DNA of 64,000 nucleotides, from contig CAWDBV010000007.1 in NCBI GenBank assembly GCA_963800705.1, positions 248,001-312,000 of the forward strand. The letters are read 5' to 3'. The notes under the pieces were generated by a model. It saw only the letters and a program-made list of their open reading frames with translations. It ran no database searches and was not told the DNA's origin. Both the position numbers and the translations under genes were made by a program. Of the stretch, positions 54,701-63,217 are shown piece after piece. Positions within the stretch are counted from its first letter, which is position 1. Each line of letters starts with the position of its first letter. This DNA comes from CAWDBV01 sp963800705. Its GTDB lineage: Bacteria; Actinomycetota; Thermoleophilia; Solirubrobacterales; 70-9.

Positions 54701-57664
54701 GTGACGCTCGCCGAAGCAAGACAACCGAAGGCGTCGGATCAAGGGCCACCGATCGTCGGCAGGCAGGATGAGCTGCGACGGTTGGACGACCATCTGGACC
54801 TGCTCGGCGAGGGCGGGGGCGGCTTTCTCGAGATCGTGGGCGAGCCGGGGATAGGCAAGTCGACGCTGCTTGCCGCTCTTGCGCGCCGCGGGACCGAGCG
54901 TCGATTTCTGGTTCTCCGTGGCCGCGCCTCGCAGTTCGAGCTCGAGACCCCGTTCGATCCATTCGTTGACGCACTCGATGACTACCTTGCGACCGTGCAC
55001 CCGCGCCGCCTGGAGCCGCTCGGTGAGGAGCGGGTCGGGGAGCTTGCATCAATCTTTCCCTCGGTGACCGAAGCGGCTGGAGCCGCTCGGCCGCCGCTGC
55101 CGACCGAGGAGAGGTATCGGCTCCATCGCTCGGTGCGCGAGCTGCTCGCCTGCCTGGCACGGGAAAAACCGCTCTTCCTGATCCTCGACGACGCACACTG
55201 GTCTGACCAGGCCTCGCTGGAGCTTCTTCACCACCTCGTCAGACGGCCTCCGAACGCACCCGTGATGCTGGCGATCGCCTACCGGACCGGCACGATGCCC
55301 GAGGGCTGGACGACGCTGGCTGATTCGGCCGAGCGCGAGGGCGATCTGAGCCGGATCGAGGTCGGCCCCCTGGGAGAGCGCGATTCAGATGCTCTTCTGA
55401 GCGGCCAGGTTGGCGACGCCGATATCCGCGGCCGCATCTTTGATGCAGCCGGCGGAAATCCGTTCTTCATTCGCCAGCTCGCCGAAGCGCCGCAGGTAGT
55501 GCGGGCGAGCGATGCCGCGGCTCGCGAGCATGAAGGTGTCCCGAAGGCGGTGCTGGCGGCGATCGGCGAGGAGGTGGCCGGCCTCGGAGAGCCGACCCGC
55601 GAGGCGCTCCAGGCCGCCGCGGTCGCCGGCGACCCGTTCGAGCCCGACAGCGCTGCGGTCGCCGCGGGTATATCCGAGGATGAGCTTCTGCCCCGTCTCG
55701 ACGAGCTGCGGTCGCACGGGCTGGTCCGGCCCGGGGACTCCCCGCGGCGGTTCCAGTTCAGGCATCCACTGGTGTGGCGCGGCGTATCTGAGGGAACGCC
55801 TGCGGGCTGGCGGCTCGCGGCGCATCGGCGACTAGCGGCGGATCTCGCCGCCCGGGGCGCAAGCGCTGCGACCCGCGCGCCCCACGTGGAGGCATCTGCG
55901 ACGCCGGGTGATTTGGACGCTGCCCGGGTTCTTCGCGAGGCTGCCGAGGCGACCGTCGCGCGAGCACCGGCCTCGGCGGTGCACTGGTTCCAGGCCGCCC
56001 TGCGACTTCTCCCCGAAACCCCGGAGACGATGGAGGACCGGATCTCGCTGCTGGTCGCTAGCGCTACTACGCTCGGATCAATCGGCAGGCTCGAGGAGTC
56101 GCGCGATCGGCTGCGCGAGGCCGTTGTGCTGATCCCGGAGGAGAACGAGCCGATGCGGGTCGAGGCCATCGTCGCCCTGGCGACGATGGAGAACCTGATG
56201 CGCAACCTTCCCGAGGCTACGCGACTGCTCACAGATGCCCTCGCGGCACTGTCGGACCCCGAGTCCGCGCAGGCGGCGGAGATTCTGCTCGCCCTGGCGA
56301 CACTTCACATCTTCGATCACGACATGCGGTCCGCTCGCGACTGGGGCCGGGAGGCGCTCGAGCTCGGCGTGAGGCGCGGAATGCGGCCGCTCGAGGCCGC
56401 GGCCGCGGGCGTCCTCGCCCACAACGAAGGGCGGCTGGGGCGCGTGGCGGAAGCCAACGAGCTCCTCGATCAGGCAGCCCCCGTCGTCGATTCGCTGGCG
56501 ACCGACACGATCTCGGACCTCCCGGGCCTGTTCTGGATCTCGATCGCTGAGATGCAGGTCGAGCGTTGGGAGGATTCGCTTCGCCACGGTGACCGTGCGC
56601 GTGCGCTGGCACGTGGCGCCGACCAGGGCCGTTGGCTGCCTCAGATCGCGGCCTCCCAGGCGCATTCGCTGTGGCTCCTCGGCCGCTTGCCGGAAGCGCT
56701 GGCTGCATTTGACGAAGCGATTGAGATGGCGCAGCTGACCGGCAACAAGCAGTTCGACACGATCGCCTCCTGCGGCCGGATGAAGTGTGCAACCGACATG
56801 GGCGAGCTCGCAGACGCGCTCGCCACCGCGAAGCGGTGCATCGAGGTTGCCGGTCCGCTCGGGGAAGGCGATTTTCTCTCCGCGCTTTCGCGTCAGAGCG
56901 CATCCGTGCCGACGCTCGCTTCGGGCGACGCTGCCGGCGCTCGAGACTCGTTGCTCCAGCTACTTGATGAGAGCGGATATCCCCGAACCGGGTCGCCGCT
57001 GTGGCAGCCGATCGGACTCCGTGCGCTCACCGAGGCGGAGCTCGAGCTCGGGAACGTCGATGCGGCAGAGGCGTCCGCGCGACGGGCGCAAGAGCTCTGC
57101 GACAGCTTCGGGCTCGGGATGCGAAGAAGCTGGGGCCTGCAGCCGGTCGCGGCCGTCGAGCTTGCGCGCGGTGACGCAAACGCCGCGATCGAAACCGCGC
57201 GCGAGGCTGTCTCGTCCGCCGCTTCGGCCGGGGCGCAGGTTGAGGAGGGTCGCTCGCGGACGCTCCTCGGGCGCGCGCTGGCCGCTGATGGCGAGACCGA
57301 GACAGCTGAAACTGAGCTCCGCCGCGCCTACGAACAGCTCGACGCCTGCGGCGCCGGATACCGCCGCGATGCAGCGGCGCACGAGCTGCGGGCACTGGGG
57401 GTCAGGGTCGCAACCCCGGCGCGGCGAGGGCCGTCAGAGAATGGCGCCCCTACACTCTCGGATCGCGAGCGCGAGATCGCCGAGCTTGTCGCCGAGGGCC
57501 GTAGCAACAAGGAGATCGGAGCGGCGCTCTACATCTCTCCGAAGACGGTCGAAAAGCACCTCGGGAGTGCCTTTCGGAAGCTCGGGGTCTCGAAGCGGGC
57601 GCAGGTCGCGGCCGCGATCGAACGCGAGCGCGCCGAGGCCGCCATGTCTTCCGGGCCCGCCTAG
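54701..57664 (+). CDS. LAL-type LuxR family regulator with AAA-like ATPase domain
   Basis: A 987-residue regulator, or 1002 from TTG 54656. The N-terminal ATPase has Walker A GEPGIGKST and Walker B LFLILDDAHW (AAA_16/NACHT-like). A long TPR-type helical repeat region occupies residues about 400-900. The C-terminus is a LuxR helix-turn-helix: LSDREREIAELVAEGRSNKEIGAALYISPKTVEKHLGSAFRKLG. Such proteins sense a signal through the repeat region and activate transcription. It is divergent from the secreted-protein operon, which is its most likely target. GTG 54701 was chosen because GGAAGG lies upstream. Its stop shares CTAG with the convergent sugar dehydrogenase gene. Confidence 0.9.
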   Translation: MTLAEARQPKASDQGPPIVGRQDELRRLDDHLDLLGEGGGGFLEIVGEPGIGKSTLLAALARRGTERRFLVLRGRASQFELETPFDPFVDALDDYLATVHPRRLEPLGEERVGELASIFPSVTEAAGAARPPLPTEERYRLHRSVRELLACLAREKPLFLILDDAHWSDQASLELLHHLVRRPPNAPVMLAIAYRTGTMPEGWTTLADSAEREGDLSRIEVGPLGERDSDALLSGQVGDADIRGRIFDAAGGNPFFIRQLAEAPQVVRASDAAAREHEGVPKAVLAAIGEEVAGLGEPTREALQAAAVAGDPFEPDSAAVAAGISEDELLPRLDELRSHGLVRPGDSPRRFQFRHPLVWRGVSEGTPAGWRLAAHRRLAADLAARGASAATRAPHVEASATPGDLDAARVLREAAEATVARAPASAVHWFQAALRLLPETPETMEDRISLLVASATTLGSIGRLEESRDRLREAVVLIPEENEPMRVEAIVALATMENLMRNLPEATRLLTDALAALSDPESAQAAEILLALATLHIFDHDMRSARDWGREALELGVRRGMRPLEAAAAGVLAHNEGRLGRVAEANELLDQAAPVVDSLATDTISDLPGLFWISIAEMQVERWEDSLRHGDRARALARGADQGRWLPQIAASQAHSLWLLGRLPEALAAFDEAIEMAQLTGNKQFDTIASCGRMKCATDMGELADALATAKRCIEVAGPLGEGDFLSALSRQSASVPTLASGDAAGARDSLLQLLDESGYPRTGSPLWQPIGLRALTEAELELGNVDAAEASARRAQELCDSFGLGMRRSWGLQPVAAVELARGDANAAIETAREAVSSAASAGAQVEEGRSRTLLGRALAADGETETAETELRRAYEQLDACGAGYRRDAAAHELRALGVRVATPARRGPSENGAPTLSDREREIAELVAEGRSNKEIGAALYISPKTVEKHLGSAFRKLGVSKRAQVAAAIERERAEAAMSSGPA

Positions 57665-59790
57665 CCCGCTGGCACGTACTTCGCCTTCACCGCCGACTCC
57701 TCGGCGGGGATCTCGTAGACCTGGACGCGCTTGCCCTTCTGCGACCAGCCGGCGAAGCGGAACTGGCGGCCGCCGATCGTCGCCGTCGCCGGCGCCGAGA
57801 GCGTGGCGCGGTAACCCACCGCGGACTCGACCTCCTTCGGGGCGGCGATCGTGCGTCCTCCGTAGCTGAGCTTGATCCCCTTTGGCTCGCTGGCGATCTT
57901 CAGCGGCACGACCTGGGGACGAATCTCCATCTTCGGCGTCTCGGTCACGAGGCCCTTCGAGTCGGTGACCGTGAGCACGACCTCGTAGAAGGAATCCGCG
58001 TCGTGGTCGCTCTGGGCCGGGAACAGGACCGAGCCGCCGATGAACTCCCCGATCGGGTGCTCGTGCGCCTTGTGGACCAGGGTCACGTCCCAGTTGAAGG
58101 CCGAGTCCGGCAGCAGCCCTTCCTCGGCGTCGGTCGCGGTTGCGAGCAGCTGCACCGGCTCGTCGCCGCGGGCGACGGTCGCCGGTGTCGGGGAGAGGAC
58201 CGTCACCACAGGAGCGCTGTTCCCGACCGTGATCGTGGTCGTCGCCATCGAGGTGCCGCCGAGGCCGTCGTTGGCGGTCAGCTTCACCTTGTAGACGCCG
58301 CTCGCGGTGTAGGTGTGGGTCGGGCTGACCTCGTTCGAGCTCGTCCCGTCGCCGAAGTCCCAGATCAAGCCGATCGGGTCGTTGTCCGCGTCGGTCGAGT
58401 TTGCGGACGTGAAGGTGACCGGGAGCGGCACCGGGCCCGAGGTCGGGACCGCCGAGATCTGCGCGCGCGGCGCCTTGTTCCCGGGTGCGAAGACGAGCTC
58501 GCGGATCGCCTTCGCCCGGAAGTCGACGAAGGTCAGGTTTCCGTTCGGCGCGTAGCTGAAGCCGACCGGGGTCACACCGGTGATCACCGGGCGCAGCCGC
58601 ACCCCCTTCTTCGTCTTCAGGAGCAGCTTGATGAAGCCCTGGGCGTAGTCGGCGAAGAAGAACCCGCCCTCGAAGTCGTCGGGGTAGGCGCCGCCCGGGT
58701 ACGGCGGGCCGACCATCACGGAGGCGCCGGCGCCGGTGCCCGGCATCGGGTTGCGGTAGTCGTAGGCCGGCATCGCGGTCGGCTTGCCCCGGTAGAAGGC
58801 CGCGCATCGCCCGGTGTCGCTGTAGAACGGCGTCTTCACCCTGCCCTCGAAGCAGGGCCAGCCGTAGTTGCGTCCCTTTTGGACGAAGTCGATCTCCTCG
58901 CGGCTGTTCCAGCCGACGTCGGAGATCACCGGATCGCCACGGGGACCGAGCACGACCCGGAACGGGTTGCGGAATCCGCGCGCGTACACCTTCGTGCATG
59001 TGTCGGTGAGGTCGTCGTTCTTCTTGCAGAACGGATGGTCCTCGAGCCCGTTGCCGTTCGCGTCGATGTGGAGAAGCTTGCCCGCCGTGCTCGCCGGGTT
59101 GAAGGTCCGGAACGCAGCGGGGCCGGGCTGCGAGGGCACGTTCGAATCGCCGAGGCTGACCCACAGGGTCCCGTCGGAATCGGAGAACAGCCCGCCGCCC
59201 TGGTGGGTCGGCCCGACCGACGCGGGGCAGTCGGTGTTGTTGGTGACCGGCGGGCAGGGACCGTCGGCGTCGCGGCCGAGTACCAGCGTCTCGGGCGAGT
59301 TCCGGTTCGCGACGGTCCCGTCGGAATTGAGCGTGATGTAGCTGACCCGCATCGCCTGCGGGCCGGTTGGATTGGCCTTGTTGGCCTCATAGGAGTAGAG
59401 GAGGTAGACGCGCCGGTTGCTCTCGAAGTCGGATGCGACCTCGACCGTCTGCAGCCCGCGCTCGAGGATGTTGTTGACGTGATCGGAGAGGTCGAGCAGG
59501 ATTCGCTTGTCGCCGCCCGGCTGGACCGAGAAGATCCGGCCGCGCTTCTCGGAGACCAGCATCTGGCCCTCGGGGGTCCAGTCGACCGAGGTCGGCTTCT
59601 TGAACCCCTCGGCGAGGGTGACGAGATCGAACTGCTTCTCATCGCCGTTACCTCCGCCCTTCTTCTTCGCCTTCAGGGCGTGCTTTTCGAGCTCGTGGGC
59701 ATTGGGCGATCCGCTTCCGAGCCAGCCCACGGCCAGCAGGGCCGCAACCGCGGCCGCGACGACACGGCTCTGTTTCCTTGCCCCTTCCAT
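57661..59790 (-). CDS. secreted PQQ-type sugar/sorbosone dehydrogenase with PKD domain
   Basis: A 709-residue exported protein. A signal peptide (VVAAAVAALLAVGWLG) precedes a Lys-rich stretch and a six-bladed glucose/sorbosone dehydrogenase (GSDH) propeller: GLQTVEVASDF, VGPTHQGGGLFSDSDGTLWVSLGDS, YARGFRNPFRVVLGP, EIDFVQKGRNYGWPCFEG. Several Cys pairs suggest disulfides. A PKD domain follows near residues 455-540 (WDFGDGTSSNEVSPTHTYTASGVY), then two more beta domains. PQQ-dependent oxidation of a sugar or alcohol outside the cell is likely. It lacks the Cys-bracketed basic tail of its neighbours. Confidence 0.88.
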   Translation of the reverse strand: MEGARKQSRVVAAAVAALLAVGWLGSGSPNAHELEKHALKAKKKGGGNGDEKQFDLVTLAEGFKKPTSVDWTPEGQMLVSEKRGRIFSVQPGGDKRILLDLSDHVNNILERGLQTVEVASDFESNRRVYLLYSYEANKANPTGPQAMRVSYITLNSDGTVANRNSPETLVLGRDADGPCPPVTNNTDCPASVGPTHQGGGLFSDSDGTLWVSLGDSNVPSQPGPAAFRTFNPASTAGKLLHIDANGNGLEDHPFCKKNDDLTDTCTKVYARGFRNPFRVVLGPRGDPVISDVGWNSREEIDFVQKGRNYGWPCFEGRVKTPFYSDTGRCAAFYRGKPTAMPAYDYRNPMPGTGAGASVMVGPPYPGGAYPDDFEGGFFFADYAQGFIKLLLKTKKGVRLRPVITGVTPVGFSYAPNGNLTFVDFRAKAIRELVFAPGNKAPRAQISAVPTSGPVPLPVTFTSANSTDADNDPIGLIWDFGDGTSSNEVSPTHTYTASGVYKVKLTANDGLGGTSMATTTITVGNSAPVVTVLSPTPATVARGDEPVQLLATATDAEEGLLPDSAFNWDVTLVHKAHEHPIGEFIGGSVLFPAQSDHDADSFYEVVLTVTDSKGLVTETPKMEIRPQVVPLKIASEPKGIKLSYGGRTIAAPKEVESAVGYRATLSAPATATIGGRQFRFAGWSQKGKRVQVYEIPAEESAVKAKYVPAG

Positions 59791-59881
59791 GTTGCGAGGT
59801 CACCTGCCCTGGGCGACACCGACCCGCATCTTCGCGGATTTGGGCGCGTACCGGCGTCGATCCCTAACCTTGAGCGCCTTC

Positions 59882-60868
59882 ATGGAGGTCTCCGTACGCA
59901 AGGACCGCGAGGCCGCCGCGACCCAAGATGAGGCGAGCGAGGTCCCGGCGCAGGCGCCCACCGCGCGGCGCGGCCCCCTGCGGGCCGCGATCGTCGCGAT
60001 GCGCCCCCAGGAGTGGATCAAGAACCTGCTCGTCTACGCAGGCCTGCTGTTCTCGGGGCAGTTCGACGAGCCCTCGGCGATCGCCGCCGCGACGGTCACC
60101 TTCCTCGCCTTCTGCGCGGTTGCGAGCGCCGGCTATCTGATCAACGACGCCCACGACGCCGAGCTCGACCGCCAGCACCCGACGAAGCGAAAGCGCCCGA
60201 TCGCCGCCGGCGAGCTCGGGGTGCGGACCGCGATCACGCTCGCGATCGTGCTGGTGATAGTCGGGCTGGTCGGCGCCGCGCTCGCCGAGGGGTTGATCAT
60301 CGCCGGGCTCGTACTCGCCTACGGGATCGGCACGACGCTCTATTCCTACGTCTTGAAGACCGAGGTGATCCTCGACGTGATGACGATCTCGGGGCTGTTC
60401 GTGCTCCGGGTGCTCGCCGGCGCCGAGGCGGTCGACGCCGACGCCTCCGCCTACCTGCTGCTCTGCACCGGAATGGTGGCGCTCTTCCTCGGCTTCACCA
60501 AGCGCCGCCAGGAGGCGACCTCCGAGCTCCACTCCGGGACCGACACGAGGCCCGTGCTCGAGCACTACTCGATCCCCTTCCTCGACCAGATGGTGGCGAT
60601 GGTGACCGCCTCGACCGTGATGAGCTACGCGATCTACTGCGTCAACAGCCCGCTGATCGGGGCCAAGATGCTCGGCACCCTGCCCTCGGTCGTCTACGGG
60701 ATCTTCCGCTACCTCTATCTGGTCTATGACCGCGAGGACAGCAGCTCGACCGCCGAGATCCTGGTCAAGGACTGGGGGATGAAGTTCGCCGCGGTCACCT
60801 GGGTCGGCGCGCGCGATCATCCTCCTGGCGATCTACCAGTAGCTCATTTACTAATCTGCGCGCGATGA
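59882..60868 (+). CDS. ubiA: UbiA prenyltransferase, decaprenyl-phosphate phosphoribosyltransferase-like, C-terminus frameshifted
   Basis: A multispanning UbiA-family enzyme. The first Asp-rich motif NDAHDAELDRQHPTKRKRPIAAG and MRPQEWIKNLLVYAG are as in decaprenyl-phosphate phosphoribosyltransferases, which start arabinose-donor synthesis for cell-wall polymers. The second motif region includes YDREDSSSTAE. After VTWVGAR the frame runs into a non-membrane tail, whereas a shift inside the GGCGCGCGCG tract (60806-60815) restores a hydrophobic end (IILLAIYQ) and a stop at 60840-60842. The native end is therefore probably 60842. The next gene overlaps the present stop by four bases. Confidence 0.88.
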   Translation: MEVSVRKDREAAATQDEASEVPAQAPTARRGPLRAAIVAMRPQEWIKNLLVYAGLLFSGQFDEPSAIAAATVTFLAFCAVASAGYLINDAHDAELDRQHPTKRKRPIAAGELGVRTAITLAIVLVIVGLVGAALAEGLIIAGLVLAYGIGTTLYSYVLKTEVILDVMTISGLFVLRVLAGAEAVDADASAYLLLCTGMVALFLGFTKRRQEATSELHSGTDTRPVLEHYSIPFLDQMVAMVTASTVMSYAIYCVNSPLIGAKMLGTLPSVVYGIFRYLYLVYDREDSSSTAEILVKDWGMKFAAVTWVGARDHPPGDLPVAHLLICAR

Positions 60869-62067
60869 AGCGCGGGGCACTGGCAATGACGATCGCGGTT
60901 GTGGTCTCGATGGCTACGGCGGCGCCGGCGGCGGCCGAGTTCGGCGTGCTGGACACCTGGGGCTCGATGGGCTCGGCGGACGGGCAGTTCAACCTGCCCG
61001 AGGGCATCGCGATTGGGCCGACCGGCGAGATCTGGGTCGCCGACACCTCCAACGACCGGATCCAGAAATTCGACGCCCAGGGCAACCACCTGGCGACCTT
61101 CGGCGGCAACGGCGTGCAAGGGGGCAAGTTCGACGGCCCGACCGGGATCGCCACCGACTCGCTCGGCAACGTTTACGTCTCCGAGAGCGAGAACAACCGC
61201 ATCCAGAAGCTCGGGCCCACCGGCACCTTCGCCTGGGCCTACGGGCTCGACGTCACCACCCCCATCGGTGGGACCAACCCGGAGGTCTGCACCGTGGTGG
61301 CCAACTGCCTCGCCGACGAAACGCACGGCAACGACGCGGGCGAGTTCCACATCCCGGCCGACATCGCGATCGGCCCCGCGGGCGAGATCTTCGTCGCCGA
61401 CGAGGGCAACGACCGCGTCCAGGAGATCGGCCCGGCGCCCAGCATGCCGAGCGTGCTGGCCGGCAGCGGCACCGGGGCGGGGGACGTCGCCAACCCGCGC
61501 GGGCTCGCGGTGCGCGACGACGGCATCGTCTACGCCGCCGAATACGCCAACTTCAGGATCGGCTCGCTCAACTCCTTTTTGACTCCGCATTCGGCTGGGG
61601 TGTCGGCGGCGGCGCCGGTTTCGAGAAGTGCAGCGACATCACTGGAGGCTGCGAGATCGGCACCAGCGGCGACGGACTCGGGCAGTTCTCGCAGGCGAGG
61701 GACGTTGCCTTCGATCCGGCCGGGAACTTCTGGACCACCGACACCGGCAACCACCGGATCCAGAAGTTCAGCCCAACTCGCGATCCGCTGTTCGCGTTCG
61801 GGGGCGGAGTGTTCGACACTCCGGGTGGGGATCGCCGCCGACGCGGCCGGCAACATCTACGTCGTCGACCGCTCCCACCACCGGATCGTGAAGCTCGGCG
61901 AGCTGCCGCCGGCCCCACCCGGGCCCACGCCGGCGACGGGAACACCCGCGGCAGCGTTCGCGGCCGGGCCCACCGGACAGCAGGCCGCGGCGCTCGAGAA
62001 GTGCGGGAAGAAGAAGCGCAAGGCGCGCAAGAAGTGCCGCAAGCGCGCCTCGAAGCTGCCGTTGTAG
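60865..62067 (+). CDS. secreted NHL-repeat beta-propeller protein with polybasic tail, two compensating frameshifts
   Basis: A protein of about 400 residues with a signal peptide (MTIAVVVSMATAAPAAA) and NHL repeats: FNLPEGIAIGPTGEIWVADTSNDRIQKF, FDGPTGIATDSLGNVYVSESENNRIQKL, FHIPADIAIGPAGEIFVADEGNDRVQEI, ending with IAADAAGNIYVVDRSHHRIVKL. Between about 61576 and 61830 the repeats continue in another frame (ARDVAFDPAGNFWTTDTGNHRIQKF). The frame switches lie at a TTTTT run and near a GGGG run, so the open frame is restored but about 85 residues are scrambled. The tail is LEKCGKKKRKARKKCRKRASK. It may bind ligands outside the cell. Confidence 0.85.
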   Translation: MKRGALAMTIAVVVSMATAAPAAAEFGVLDTWGSMGSADGQFNLPEGIAIGPTGEIWVADTSNDRIQKFDAQGNHLATFGGNGVQGGKFDGPTGIATDSLGNVYVSESENNRIQKLGPTGTFAWAYGLDVTTPIGGTNPEVCTVVANCLADETHGNDAGEFHIPADIAIGPAGEIFVADEGNDRVQEIGPAPSMPSVLAGSGTGAGDVANPRGLAVRDDGIVYAAEYANFRIGSLNSFLTPHSAGVSAAAPVSRSAATSLEAARSAPAATDSGSSRRRGTLPSIRPGTSGPPTPATTGSRSSAQLAIRCSRSGAECSTLRVGIAADAAGNIYVVDRSHHRIVKLGELPPAPPGPTPATGTPAAAFAAGPTGQQAAALEKCGKKKRKARKKCRKRASKLPL

Positions 62068-62077
62068 GCTCCCGCGG

Positions 62078-63217
62078 GTGGATCTGAGCCTGAACGAGTC
62101 GGAAGCGGCCTTCCGCGACGAGATCCGCGCCTGGCTCGAGGAGAACAATCCGGGCGGCGCGCCGCAGGGCGACGACGACGCCGAGTTCGCTTTCCGCCGC
62201 GAGTGGCAGAAGACGCTGCACGACGCCGGCTACGCCGGGCTCTCCTGGCCGGAGGAGTTCGGAGGCAAGGGCGCGACGCTGATCGAGCAGGCGATCTTCA
62301 GCGAGGAGCTGGCGCGAGCCCAGGCGCCCGCTCCCGCGAACGTGCTCGGCCTCGTGATGGGGGGCCCGGTTGTGATCGCGCACGGGACCGACGACCAGAA
62401 GAACCGCTACCTCGAGCCGATCCTCTCCGGCGAGGAGATCTGGTGCCAGGGCTTCTCCGAGCCCGAGTCGGGCTCCGACCTCGCCTCGCTGAAGACGAAA
62501 GCCGTGAAGTCGAACGGGAGCTGGAAGGTGACAGGGCAGAAGGTGTGGACGACCTATGCCCACGAGGCCAAGTTCTGCATGCTGCTCGCCCGCACCGACC
62601 AGGACGCTCCCAAGCACAAGGGGATCACCTATTTCATCCTCGACATGGAGCAGGACGCGGTCGAGGTGCGGCCGCTGCGCCAGATCACCGGCCAGGCCGA
62701 GTTCAACGAGATCTTCCTAGAGGAAGCCGAGATCCCCGACGAGAACGTCGTCGGCGAGCCGGGCGGCGGCTGGCAGGTCGCGATCACGACGCTGATGTTC
62801 GAGCGCGCCGGGCTCGGCGCCGCTGCTGCGATGAGCGTGCGCCGCGACCTCGAGAGCCTGGTTGAGCTGATCGACGAGCGCGGCCTCGGCGACGACCCGA
62901 TTATTCGGCAGCGGATCGCGAAGCTCAGCATCGGCATCGAGGCGCTGCGGCTCGGCGCGCTGCGCTCGCTGACCGCGACGATGAAGACAGGGATCCCCGG
63001 CCCCGAGGGCTCGCTCTCGAAGTGGCAGTGGGCCGAGTACAACCAGGCGCTCACCGAGCTCGCCGCCGACGTGCTCGGCGACGAGGCGCTCGACCCGTCC
63101 AGCGAGTGGTCCTACCGCCTCCTGCGCTCACGAGCCAACTCGATCGAGGGCGGCACCACCGACGTGCTCAAGAACATCGTCGCCGAGCGGGTCCTCGGAC
63201 TTCCCAAGCTGCGATGA
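62078..63217 (+). CDS. acyl-CoA dehydrogenase
   Basis: A 379-residue flavoenzyme of the acyl-CoA dehydrogenase family. It has the N-terminal helical domain (FRDEIRAWLEENNPGG), WCQGFSEPESGSDLASLKTKAV for FAD contact, VTGQKVWTTYAHEAKF, and a C-terminal helical domain ending in RANSIEGGTTDVLKNIVAERVLGLP. The catalytic base is likely the Glu in SIEGGTT. The substrate is unknown. GTG 62078 was used; a TAGGCT box lies seven bases upstream, so it may be leaderless. It overlaps the next gene by four bases, and the pair may form a heteromeric enzyme as in steroid side-chain breakdown. Confidence 0.93.
   Translation: MDLSLNESEAAFRDEIRAWLEENNPGGAPQGDDDAEFAFRREWQKTLHDAGYAGLSWPEEFGGKGATLIEQAIFSEELARAQAPAPANVLGLVMGGPVVIAHGTDDQKNRYLEPILSGEEIWCQGFSEPESGSDLASLKTKAVKSNGSWKVTGQKVWTTYAHEAKFCMLLARTDQDAPKHKGITYFILDMEQDAVEVRPLRQITGQAEFNEIFLEEAEIPDENVVGEPGGGWQVAITTLMFERAGLGAAAAMSVRRDLESLVELIDERGLGDDPIIRQRIAKLSIGIEALRLGALRSLTATMKTGIPGPEGSLSKWQWAEYNQALTELAADVLGDEALDPSSEWSYRLLRSRANSIEGGTTDVLKNIVAERVLGLPKLR

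Noticed and set aside
60806..61835. Phase variation as explanation for the GC-tract and homopolymer shifts
   Set aside because: Tracts are short, and the affected genes are of mixed function. Sequencing or assembly error or sporadic indels are simpler.
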